A stretch of DNA of 48,120 bases from Chlamydiae bacterium CG10_big_fil_rev_8_21_14_0_10_42_34 (GTDB lineage Bacteria; Chlamydiota; Chlamydiia; Chlamydiales; SM23-39). Shown piece after piece: positions 25,766 through 33,437 of this stretch. The number at the start of each line of letters is the position of its first letter. Within the stretch, counting starts at the first letter, position 1. Location of the stretch: NCBI GenBank assembly GCA_002773795.1, contig PFAD01000015.1, positions 66,219 through 114,338 on the forward strand, in the 5' to 3' direction. A model generated the notes under the pieces. That model saw only the letters and a list, made by a program, of their open reading frames with translations, did no database searches and had not been told where the DNA came from. The translations under genes were made by a program, and so were the position numbers.

Positions 25766-27088
25766 GTGAAAATTTCTGTTGTGGGATTAGGGAAACTTGG
25801 CTCTCCAATTCTTGCGGTGCTAGCAAGTAAAGGGAACGAAGTAATTGGCATAGATGTAAATAAGGAATTTGTAAGTCAGGTTAATCAAGGAAAAGCGCCT
25901 ATTCATGAACCCTCTCTACAACAATTTATTTCTCTACACAGCTCTAAAATCCGGGCAACAAGTGACTATGAAGAGGCGATTTCTCAATCAGATGTAACTC
26001 TTGTGATCGTACCCACTCCCAGTGGACGTGATGGCACATTTAGCAATGAGTATTTGCTCCGATCAATGGAACAGATTGGCCACTCTTTAAAAAAGAAGCA
26101 GGGATATCATTTGGTGGTGATCAAAAGTACTGTTATGCCTGGATCAACTGGAGGAGAAATCAAAGACGCTTTAGAAAAGGCCTCAGAGAGGACGGTAGGC
26201 TCTGATCTAGGGCTTTGTTATAGCCCTGAGTTTATTGCCTTAGGGAGCGTTATTCAAAATCTATTAGCTCCCGATCTGATCTTGATTGGCGAGTCTGATA
26301 AAAAGGCTGGGGACATCCTTCAAGAGATTTATAGAAATACATGTGGAGAAACTGTGCAGGTTCAAAGAATGAACTTTGTCAATGCAGAAATTGCCAAAAT
26401 TGCCATCAATACATATGTCACGACGAAGATATCTTATGCAAATATGCTGTCAGAGGTATGTGAGCGTATAAATGGGGCAGATGTTGATGTTGTGACAAGT
26501 GCCGTGGGTAAGGATAGTCGAATAGGATCTAAGTATCTAAGAGCAGGAAACGCATTTGGTGGGCCATGCTTCCCTCGAGATAATGTAGCTTTTGGAGCTC
26601 TTGCTACCCAAATTGGAGCTAGGGCGGATCTCGCATTTGCAACACAGGAGTTAAATCAATTCCAGGACACAAGGTTGATTCGGTTAATCGAAGAAAATTC
26701 CAAGGGAAAAAAAGTTGGTATTTTAGGCTTATCTTATAAGCCAGGAACTTATGTCGTTGAAGAGAGTCAAGGAGTTCGCATTGCAAACTATTTATGCAAA
26801 AATGGATATCAGGTGTCCGTTTACGATCCGATGGCGCTTGAAGAGGCTGCCCTAGTTTTACAGAAAAGTGTTTGCTTGGCAAAATCTGTACAAGAGTGTT
26901 TTGAGGGCTCAGATACTTTAGTTTTAATGACTCCCTGGGATGAAATTTTACGCGAGATATCACCGAGTATCGGCATGGGTAAGACCGTGATTGATTGTTG
27001 GCGATCGTTATCTCGCAAAGCATGCGGTTCTGATTGTAATTTAATCAGTTTAGGACATGGATCTACATTGAATATGGCTTACAATTAA
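25766..27088 (+). CDS. UDP-glucose/GDP-mannose 6-dehydrogenase family protein
   Basis: This enzyme family oxidises a nucleotide hexose at C6 to a uronic acid using two NAD+. The 440-residue protein has the Rossmann GLGKLGSPILA (7-17), the lysine-containing EIAKIAINTY and the catalytic Cys in GNAFGGPCFPRDN (about residue 268). Start is GTG at 25766 with CGAGGG 5 bases upstream. UDP-glucose and GDP-mannose are both possible substrates; the many GDP-mannose enzymes nearby make the latter worth considering. The 115-base gap before it contains a weak AGCTT/AAGCT stem followed by T's, possibly a weak terminator or attenuator. Confidence 0.88.
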   Translation: MKISVVGLGKLGSPILAVLASKGNEVIGIDVNKEFVSQVNQGKAPIHEPSLQQFISLHSSKIRATSDYEEAISQSDVTLVIVPTPSGRDGTFSNEYLLRSMEQIGHSLKKKQGYHLVVIKSTVMPGSTGGEIKDALEKASERTVGSDLGLCYSPEFIALGSVIQNLLAPDLILIGESDKKAGDILQEIYRNTCGETVQVQRMNFVNAEIAKIAINTYVTTKISYANMLSEVCERINGADVDVVTSAVGKDSRIGSKYLRAGNAFGGPCFPRDNVAFGALATQIGARADLAFATQELNQFQDTRLIRLIEENSKGKKVGILGLSYKPGTYVVEESQGVRIANYLCKNGYQVSVYDPMALEEAALVLQKSVCLAKSVQECFEGSDTLVLMTPWDEILREISPSIGMGKTVIDCWRSLSRKACGSDCNLISLGHGSTLNMAYN

Positions 27089-27107
27089 ATAAATAACTTT
27101 GGGTAAG

Positions 27108-28100
27108 ATGGATAAAGATGATTTGATATTAGTGGCAGGTGCAGGAGGGTTCATTGGAGGGCATCTCGTTAGTGATTTGATTCGGTTGGGACACACTCGT
27201 ATTCGCGCAGTGGATAGTAAACCTTATGATCAATGGCACCAATGTTTTGATGAGGTTGAAAACATTCAAGCAGATCTTAAAAATTTGGATGCGTGTGATC
27301 GTGCATGTAAAGATGCATATCATGTCTACAATTTGGCTGCGGATATGGGAGGGATGGGCTTTATTGAGAACAATAAAGCTGCCTGTATGCTTTCCGTATT
27401 GATCAACTCACATCTTCTACTTGCAAGTCAAAAGCATGAAGTCAATCGCTATTTTTTCTCATCTTCAGCTTGTGTGTATGCTGCTGAAAAGCAAGTGAGT
27501 ACTGACATTTGTCCTCTAAAAGAAGAAGATGCGTACCCAGCCATGCCTGAAGATGGTTATGGGTGGGAAAAATTGTTTAGCGAAAGGATGTGTCGTCACT
27601 TTAGAGAAGATTATGGTTTGGCCACCCGAATTGCGAGATTCCACAATGTGTACGGTCCACATGGAACCTATGACGGAGGAAGAGAAAAGGCGCCAGCTGC
27701 TCTTTGTAGGAAAATCATTGAGGCAAAGTTGTCGGGAAGACACGAGATCGATATTTGGGGAGATGGAGAGCAAACGCGAAGTTTTATGTATATTGATGAC
27801 TGTCTTTTCGGGATCAAAGCAATTATGGATAGCGATATTATTGACCCGATTAACTTGGGCAGTAGTGAGCTTGTCAGTGTCAATCAACTTGTAACGATTA
27901 TCGAAGAGATTGCCGGTATCAAGGTAAAGCGCAATTATCTACTAAGCGCACCCCTTGGAGTAAGAGGGAGAAATAGCGATAACACCTTGATTCAACAAAA
28001 ACTGAATTGGGAACCAACAATAAGCCTTAAAAAAGGCTTGGAAAAAACATACGCTTGGATCTACGACCAAATGTTACAGCAAAATCTAGTTAGTCATTGA
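27108..28100 (+). CDS. GDP-mannose 3,5-epimerase, plant type
   Basis: This short-chain dehydrogenase should convert GDP-D-mannose to GDP-L-galactose (or GDP-L-gulose). By memory of the plant GME sequence the match is striking: NLAADMGGMGFI, the catalytic SSSACVY (Cys122), YGWEK (Tyr151, Lys155), the second lysine in GGREKAPAALCRK (Lys194), GDGEQTRSF and GVRGRNSDN (Arg286). The 330-residue length is normal. I chose ATG at 27108; TTG at 27099 is an upstream alternative, and neither has a well-placed ribosome binding site. It sits in the glycan operon 6 bases before the second NDNHG gene. Bacterial GME-like proteins exist, so plant origin is not implied by similarity alone. Confidence 0.88.
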   Translation: MDKDDLILVAGAGGFIGGHLVSDLIRLGHTRIRAVDSKPYDQWHQCFDEVENIQADLKNLDACDRACKDAYHVYNLAADMGGMGFIENNKAACMLSVLINSHLLLASQKHEVNRYFFSSSACVYAAEKQVSTDICPLKEEDAYPAMPEDGYGWEKLFSERMCRHFREDYGLATRIARFHNVYGPHGTYDGGREKAPAALCRKIIEAKLSGRHEIDIWGDGEQTRSFMYIDDCLFGIKAIMDSDIIDPINLGSSELVSVNQLVTIIEEIAGIKVKRNYLLSAPLGVRGRNSDNTLIQQKLNWEPTISLKKGLEKTYAWIYDQMLQQNLVSH

Positions 28101-28106
28101 GATAAA

Positions 28107-29267
28107 ATGGGAGAAGATTATCATTTAAGCGTAGTCACCACTGCAAGAAATGACAATCACGGAGAAAATTTCCTTTTTCGGATGCAACATTTCGTTTCTG
28201 GATTTATCCATCAGTGCAAAAGACACAAGCTTAAAGCTGAGCTGATTATTGTTGAATGGAATCCTCCACCTGATACGTTACCCCTTTCAAAAATATTGGA
28301 CTTTCCTGAAGGCGATGGATGGTGTGATGTTCGCTTCATCGAAGTTCCAAACGAAGTTCACAAGCATTTAAAGCACTCTGACAATCTCCCCCTTTTTCAG
28401 ATGTTAGGGAAGAATGTAGGTATTCGCAGGGCCCTGGGCAAATATGTTTTGGCCACAAATATAGATATACTGTTTTCAGACAAAATCATCTGCTACATAA
28501 GGGATAGCTTAAAAGAAAACACTCTATACCGAGCAGATCGGCTGGATGTTCCCTGTACGTTTCCTGCTGATTCATCGTTTGAGAGCCTTCTTCTCTTTTG
28601 TAAACAAAGCTCCTTTCGCGTGAATGCTATACATGGAACTATTACCAAAGAAAAAGCCAATTTTAACCAATTGGGCAAAAGTGATGAACGTTTCTCTAAA
28701 ATCAGCAGAGATCTTTTGTTGAATTTACTAAAAATAATTGACAAGTCCTTTGCTGTGAGAATGTTAGATAAATTCATGTATCATGGATTCTTGAATCGAA
28801 AGATTGTTAAGTCCTTAAGAAATTTGGAGTATTTGGCGCTCTCGGGAACGCATACAAATGCATGTGGGGACTTTACTTTGATGTCTCGCGGTGCATGGAT
28901 GAGTATCGAAGGGTATGCGGAGTGGGAAATGTACTCCTGGCACATAGACTCTTTGGGGCTGTATCAGGCCAAAAAAATGGGTGTCAAAGAAGTTAATTTA
29001 CCAAGAGATATGGCGATATACCATATTGAGCATAGTGTAGGCTCTGGGTTTACGCACGAAGCTGTTGATGCTCTATTTTCAAGACTTCGTGCCTGCAATG
29101 TCCCCTATTTAACAAATGCGCGTTTAAAAAAGATCCTGGTTCGAATCTGTACTAATAAGCAGGAGCCCAGATTTAATGGAAAAGACTGGGGGATGGCGGG
29201 ATGTAAGTTCAAAGAAACGCTTATCTGCAACAAGAAGGAGTTCAACGATTCTCATGTATTTGTATGA
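28107..29267 (+). CDS. glycosyltransferase-like protein, NDNHG family
   Basis: This 386-residue protein is closely related to the product of 30463 and more distantly to 24079. It starts LSVVTTARNDNHGENFLFRM, followed by KAELIIVEWNPP, the possible metal motif in ATNIDILFS, and then THTNACGDFTLMS, WHIDS, YHIEHSVGSGFTHE and DWGM. The pattern is that of a GT-A fold glycosyltransferase, with two conserved blocks separated by a variable stretch (about 160-245). No membrane segment is seen, so it probably acts at the cytoplasmic face. It follows the GME gene by 6 bases. The sugar transferred is unknown. Confidence 0.72.
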   Translation: MGEDYHLSVVTTARNDNHGENFLFRMQHFVSGFIHQCKRHKLKAELIIVEWNPPPDTLPLSKILDFPEGDGWCDVRFIEVPNEVHKHLKHSDNLPLFQMLGKNVGIRRALGKYVLATNIDILFSDKIICYIRDSLKENTLYRADRLDVPCTFPADSSFESLLLFCKQSSFRVNAIHGTITKEKANFNQLGKSDERFSKISRDLLLNLLKIIDKSFAVRMLDKFMYHGFLNRKIVKSLRNLEYLALSGTHTNACGDFTLMSRGAWMSIEGYAEWEMYSWHIDSLGLYQAKKMGVKEVNLPRDMAIYHIEHSVGSGFTHEAVDALFSRLRACNVPYLTNARLKKILVRICTNKQEPRFNGKDWGMAGCKFKETLICNKKEFNDSHVFV

Positions 29268-29604
29268 GCAAAAATCGAGTCATCCCATTGTTGAGCTTTT
29301 AGAAAAAAAAATGGGCGAAGGGCTGAATCTAAAGGACCATAAATTAATTCATGCCGCCGTTGATGTAACCCTCGGCGATAAGATGTTTCATATGGGAGAT
29401 TCTAATCAATGGTATGGCCAGTGCATCGATGGTGAAAAAGTTACTTTTTCACGAAACCTTTCATCACTTATTAGAAGTATGGCTGGGAAACTAAGAAAGC
29501 CAGGAAATGAGCGGCATAAACAAGTTGTGGAAAGCATACGAGTAGAGACCCTTTTGAAAGACTATCATCGGATTCAGTCTTGGATTAATCCTAATATCGA
29601 ATAA
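29254..29604 (+). CDS. small hypothetical protein in the glycan operon
   Basis: I do not recognise this 116-residue protein. It is hydrophilic, with a central GDKMFHMGDSNQWYGQC segment and a basic C-terminal half. The start is uncertain: ATG at 29254 overlaps the previous gene by 14 bases and has AAGGAG 13 bases upstream. It is 23 bases before the methyltransferase gene and is clearly in the same transcript. Confidence 0.6.
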   Translation: MYLYEQKSSHPIVELLEKKMGEGLNLKDHKLIHAAVDVTLGDKMFHMGDSNQWYGQCIDGEKVTFSRNLSSLIRSMAGKLRKPGNERHKQVVESIRVETLLKDYHRIQSWINPNIE

Positions 29605-29627
29605 ATAAAATTAAAGGAACAAAAAGA

Positions 29628-30470
29628 GTGAAATTAAAAACCCCTTTAAGCGCCCCCTTAGATCGAGTAAGAGAATATTGGAATAATAGGCCATGCAATA
29701 TTTTTCACTCTAAAAAAGAGTTTTTGAGTAAAGAGTATTTTGATGAAGTTGAACAAAGAAAGTATTTTGTAGAACCACATTTGCCAGAATTTGCTGACTT
29801 TTCCTCGGTTAAAGGAAAAACTATTTTAGAGATAGGTTGTGGAATGGGTACGACAACGATTTCATTTGCAAAAGCAGGGGCAAAAAAAATAACGGCCGTG
29901 GATTTGTCTGAAAAATCGATTGAAATAGCCAAAAAAAGGGCGGAGATCTTTGGATTTGAAAATATCGAATTTTATCATGCAAATGCTGAGGAATTATCAA
30001 AAGTAGTACCTCTTGAAAAATACGATTTAATTTTTTCTTTTGGAGTCATACACCACACTGAACATCCTGAAAAAATTATCAAAGCGCTCAGGCCCTATCT
30101 TTCTGAAGCCGGCAAACTTAAAATCATGGTGTATTATCGGTACTCTTGGAAAGTGTTCTGGATTTTTCTTAAACATTCAGGCGGAAAGTTTTGGGAGCTA
30201 TCTAAACATGTGGCCAAATTTTCTGAAGCCTGTATCGGGTGTCCGATTACTTATACATATAGTAGACGCCAGGCGCGTGATCTAATTCAGGCTAATGGCT
30301 TTAAAGTTGTAAGCTTGATGGTAGATCATATTTTCCCTTATCGAATTCAAGATTATACGAAGCATCTTTACAGAAAAGTGTGGTATTTTAGATGGATGCC
30401 TAAGTTTATGTTTAGATTCTTAGAAAAAACCTTAGGTTGGCATCTTTGTATTACGGCTGTGTGTGAATAA
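29628..30470 (+). CDS. class I SAM-dependent methyltransferase
   Basis: The 280-residue protein has the Rossmann-type methyltransferase motifs: motif I ILEIGCGMGTTT (about 66-77), motif II AVDLSEKSIEIA, and the FSFGVIHHTEHPEKI post-motif segment. The C-terminal 100 residues are rich in aromatic and basic residues and may bind a lipid or glycan. Start is GTG at 29628 behind AAAGGAAC. In this context it may methylate a sugar or cap a glycan chain; the substrate is inferred from location only. Its last codons overlap the next gene by 8 bases. Confidence 0.9.
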   Translation: MKLKTPLSAPLDRVREYWNNRPCNIFHSKKEFLSKEYFDEVEQRKYFVEPHLPEFADFSSVKGKTILEIGCGMGTTTISFAKAGAKKITAVDLSEKSIEIAKKRAEIFGFENIEFYHANAEELSKVVPLEKYDLIFSFGVIHHTEHPEKIIKALRPYLSEAGKLKIMVYYRYSWKVFWIFLKHSGGKFWELSKHVAKFSEACIGCPITYTYSRRQARDLIQANGFKVVSLMVDHIFPYRIQDYTKHLYRKVWYFRWMPKFMFRFLEKTLGWHLCITAVCE

Positions 30471-31728
30471 ACCATTTCATTTAAGTGTTGTTGTCACAGC
30501 TAGAAATGATAACCATGGAGGTTCATTTCTTTACCGAATGCAACATTTTGTCGACGGATTTATCGAGCAATGTAAAAGACATAAGCTCAAGGCTGAACTT
30601 ATTGTCGTAGATTGGAACCCTCCCGAAGAAAATCCCCCCCTCTATCAAGCTTTACATTTTCCTAAGGATAAGGGGCCCTGTTCCATTCGCTTTATACGTG
30701 TGCCAAATGATGTCCATGGGAAGCTTAAACATGCAGAAAAACTTCCCCTATTTCAAATGATTGGAAAAAACGTAGGGATCCAGCGCGCTCTCGGTGAGTT
30801 TGTTTTAAGCACAAATATCGATATTATTTTTTCTGATAAAGTTATTCGATATATCAAAAGGAACCTTAAACCGAACTACTTATATCGAGTCGATCGTTTA
30901 GATGTACCCTCGGAGCTTCCAAAAGGGGCTACTTTGCCTCAAATTTTAAGATTTTGCTCTAAGAGTTTCTTCAGGGTTAACGGAAAGTATGGAACGAAAA
31001 TTATAAATAGAGAACCTAGAATTGCTTATTATTGTAAGGTTATAGACAGAAAATGTAAGATTGTTTTGGATTTTTTTCGAAATAATTTAAATGCTTTCAG
31101 TTTTTATGTCAGAAATAAATTTAGGTGTATTCGTCGTATAACGATCCAAAAAGTGATTCGGCGCGTTCGTCGTATAACGATCCAAAAAGTGATTCGGCGC
31201 GTTCGTCGTTTGACGATCCAAAAAGTGATTCGGCGCGTTCAGGAGACGATCCAAAAAGTGATTCGGCGCGTTCAGGAGACGATCCAAAAAGTGATTCGGC
31301 TCTTTCGTTACTTGAATAACAAAATAGTGCTTATGACTAGATGTAAGTTACACACGAATGGATGCGGCGATTTTACCCTTTTATCTTATAATGACTGGGT
31401 TAATCTTAAGGGATATCCCGAATGGGAGATGCATTCATGGCACCTGGATTCTGTCCTGTTATACCGAGCCAAACAAATGGGGATCAAGGAAATTGATTTA
31501 CCAAAGAGTATGAGAATTTACCACATCGAACACGGAGTTGGTTCTGGCTATACACCTGAGGGGTTTCACTTATTGTTTAATAGATTGGATACAATCGGGC
31601 TCCCTTACTTAAAAAATAGTGAAATCGAAGAAATTGGATGTCTTGCATTGAGACCAAACCATGATATCTATACAAACACAGACCAATGGGGAATGTCGAA
31701 TATAGAATTTGAAACGATCTGGATATAA
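30463..31728 (+). CDS. glycosyltransferase-like protein, NDNHG family, with internal tandem repeats
   Basis: This is the third NDNHG paralogue (421 residues). It matches the 28107 product through TARNDNHGGSFLYRM, TNIDIIFS, LHTNGCGDFTLLS, WHLDS, YHIEHGVGSGYTPE and QWGM. Between the two conserved blocks, residues 224-281 are five tandem 12/11-residue units of the type RRITIQKVIRRV, encoded by an in-frame DNA repeat. The insert is very basic and would form an amphipathic helix or coiled coil. Start is GTG at 30463, overlapping the methyltransferase stop. It is the last gene of the plus-strand operon. Variation in repeat number would keep the frame. Confidence 0.75.
   Translation: MNKPFHLSVVVTARNDNHGGSFLYRMQHFVDGFIEQCKRHKLKAELIVVDWNPPEENPPLYQALHFPKDKGPCSIRFIRVPNDVHGKLKHAEKLPLFQMIGKNVGIQRALGEFVLSTNIDIIFSDKVIRYIKRNLKPNYLYRVDRLDVPSELPKGATLPQILRFCSKSFFRVNGKYGTKIINREPRIAYYCKVIDRKCKIVLDFFRNNLNAFSFYVRNKFRCIRRITIQKVIRRVRRITIQKVIRRVRRLTIQKVIRRVQETIQKVIRRVQETIQKVIRLFRYLNNKIVLMTRCKLHTNGCGDFTLLSYNDWVNLKGYPEWEMHSWHLDSVLLYRAKQMGIKEIDLPKSMRIYHIEHGVGSGYTPEGFHLLFNRLDTIGLPYLKNSEIEEIGCLALRPNHDIYTNTDQWGMSNIEFETIWI
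31132..31305 (+). repeat. in-frame tandem repeat, three 36-base and two 33-base units
   Basis: The units start at 31132, 31168, 31204 (36 bases each), 31240 and 31273 (33 bases each). Units 1 and 2 are identical. Unit 3 differs only by TT for AA near its start, and units 4 and 5 open with CAGGAGA. All share the core CGATCCAAAAAGTGATTCGG. Because every unit is a multiple of three, the host gene frame is kept, and open frames also appear as shadows on both strands. The array lies in the variable spacer of the glycosyltransferase-like gene 30463-31728. Confidence 0.97.
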
Positions 31729-31811
31729 GAGGTCTTCGCAAAAAATTTCTTATAAGGATTCACTCCAATTTTCAAAATTCTGAGTACCGCAAATTCAAAG
31801 TGCTAAAAGGG

Positions 31812-33437
31812 TTAAGTTTTCAGGTACCCAGCACTTTGTAAAAAACACAAGATCGTATTTAAAGAGTTTTCAATTGTACTTTCAGTGGTATCGATGATTA
31901 TTTCTGGCTTAAGGGGGGGCTCATAGGGGTCATCGTAGCCGGTTAATCCTGTTATCTCACCTTTTTTAGCTTTGGCGTATAGGCCTTTAGTGTCTCTTTT
32001 TGCACATGTGGCAAGCGGGGTTGAAATATAGAGCTCAACATATCCTCCATACTCTGAGATAAGTTGACGGTTTTCTTCTCTCACCTTTAAATAGGGGGCA
32101 ATCGCAGCACAAACTGCAATCCCTCCAGACTTAGTCACTTCTGACGCAACATAACCAATTCGTTGAATATTTAGATCTCGATCCTTTTTGGAAAATCCTA
32201 ATTCGGTAGATAAGATTCGACGTAGAATATCTCCATCTAAAAGTGTGACGCTTCTTCTGTCTAACATTCTAAGTTTTGAGATCAAAGCATTTGCAAGTGT
32301 TGTTTTCCCAGCTCCCGATAGACCTGTAAAGAACAATGTAAATCCTTGTTGATGTCTAGATGGGTATGAGCGCTTCAACTCTTTAACTATATCTGGATAG
32401 GAAAACCACTTTGGGATGGGTTTGTTTTTGTGAAGCAACTGGCGCAACTGGGTTCCAGAGACTGTAAGGGGAGTTTCATTAGGTTTAAGCTCATTTATTG
32501 GGCAATATAGTTTTCTCTCTTTTACGTACGTCATTTCTTGAAATGGGATGATTTGAACTCCGATTTCTTGACTATACTGTTCGGCCAATGTTTGAGCAGC
32601 ATAGGGTTCGTAAAAGGGTTGCTGATTGGAATCATTTCCTGGTCCTGCATGATCTCTTCCTACAATAAAGTGGGTGCAACCATAATTTTTACGAATGAGT
32701 GCGTGCCAAAGCGCCTCCCTTGGTCCCCCCATTCTCATCGCTAGTGGCAATAAAGAGAGGAAGGCCGTTTTTTCAGGGTAATACTGCAATGCTTTATGGT
32801 AGCATCGAACGCGAGTGAAATAGTCAACGTCATTTGGTTTTGTCATTCCAACAACAGGATGAATGAGGATGTGCCCATCAATTTGTTTAGCAGCTCTTAG
32901 AGTCAATTCTATGTGGGCTCGATGGAGGGGATTTCTCGTCTGAAATCCGATTATGTTTTTAAGACCTAATTTTGAAAAATCTTGCTTTAAAACATCTGGA
33001 GTTTTTCTGAGCTCTGTAAAATCATAATGTTTAGGGAGTTGAACAGGATCAATAGGACCTCCAAGATACCACTCTTTGGCCCTATTGAGTAAATAATTGA
33101 CACCGGGATGTTGAGTATCAGTAGTTCCAAATACTTGTTTTGCCTCGAATATTTTATCGGGTTTCCATTTATCAGTTACTGTCATACGAGCAAGAATTGT
33201 GTTGTCTGCATCGCACAGTTCCAGCTCATCAGCAATCTGCACTTTTTCTGCAAATTCGGCAGAAACATCCAGAGTGATCGGGATGGGCCATACTTGCCCA
33301 TTTGCAAGGCGTAGATTTTTCAAAATGCTTTCATAATCGAGTTTGGTTTGAAACCCGCTAAGTGGTTTGAATCCTCCAACTAAAAGTAGCTCTAGATCAC
33401 AGCGTTGGCGTAGATCAACTATCCATCTATGCTTCAC
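31812..33437 (-). CDS. bifunctional ATP sulfurylase / APS kinase (PAPS synthesis)
   Basis: The protein makes PAPS, the universal sulfate donor, from sulfate and ATP. The N-terminal ATP sulfurylase domain has QTRNPLHRAH and GRDHAGPG. The C-terminal APS kinase domain has the P-loop GLSGAGKTT, LDGD and the GYDDPYEPP segment near the end. The order and length (541-545 residues) match the sulfurylase-kinase fusions of some bacteria and fungi. I prefer GTG at 33437, because GGAG lies 6 bases upstream, over ATG at 33449, which has none. It is the last gene of the gmd operon, overlaps the propeller gene, and has no assimilatory sulfate reduction genes nearby, so sulfation of the glycan is the likely use. 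Confidence 0.93.
   Translation of the reverse strand: MKHRWIVDLRQRCDLELLLVGGFKPLSGFQTKLDYESILKNLRLANGQVWPIPITLDVSAEFAEKVQIADELELCDADNTILARMTVTDKWKPDKIFEAKQVFGTTDTQHPGVNYLLNRAKEWYLGGPIDPVQLPKHYDFTELRKTPDVLKQDFSKLGLKNIIGFQTRNPLHRAHIELTLRAAKQIDGHILIHPVVGMTKPNDVDYFTRVRCYHKALQYYPEKTAFLSLLPLAMRMGGPREALWHALIRKNYGCTHFIVGRDHAGPGNDSNQQPFYEPYAAQTLAEQYSQEIGVQIIPFQEMTYVKERKLYCPINELKPNETPLTVSGTQLRQLLHKNKPIPKWFSYPDIVKELKRSYPSRHQQGFTLFFTGLSGAGKTTLANALISKLRMLDRRSVTLLDGDILRRILSTELGFSKKDRDLNIQRIGYVASEVTKSGGIAVCAAIAPYLKVREENRQLISEYGGYVELYISTPLATCAKRDTKGLYAKAKKGEITGLTGYDDPYEPPLKPEIIIDTTESTIENSLNTILCFLQSAGYLKT

Noticed and set aside
25642-25851. Minus-strand open frame of 69 residues whose end falls in the 25651-25765 gap
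   Set aside because: It begins inside the dehydrogenase gene in antisense, shows no recognisable domain and has no start signal; it could be a gene remnant, but nothing supports it.
31132-31305. Possible CRISPR array
   Set aside because: The units are directly adjacent with no unique spacers, are in frame with the gene and lie within its coding sequence.
31087-31319. Open frames on both strands over the tandem repeat (66 residues minus, 64 residues plus)
   Set aside because: They exist only because repeat units of 36 and 33 bases keep all frames open; they have no ribosome binding site and repeat the same short peptide.
22429-31811. Glycan locus bounded by insertion sequences or attachment sites
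   Set aside because: I saw no transposase, integrase, terminal inverted repeats or tRNA-associated direct repeats at either side within this window.
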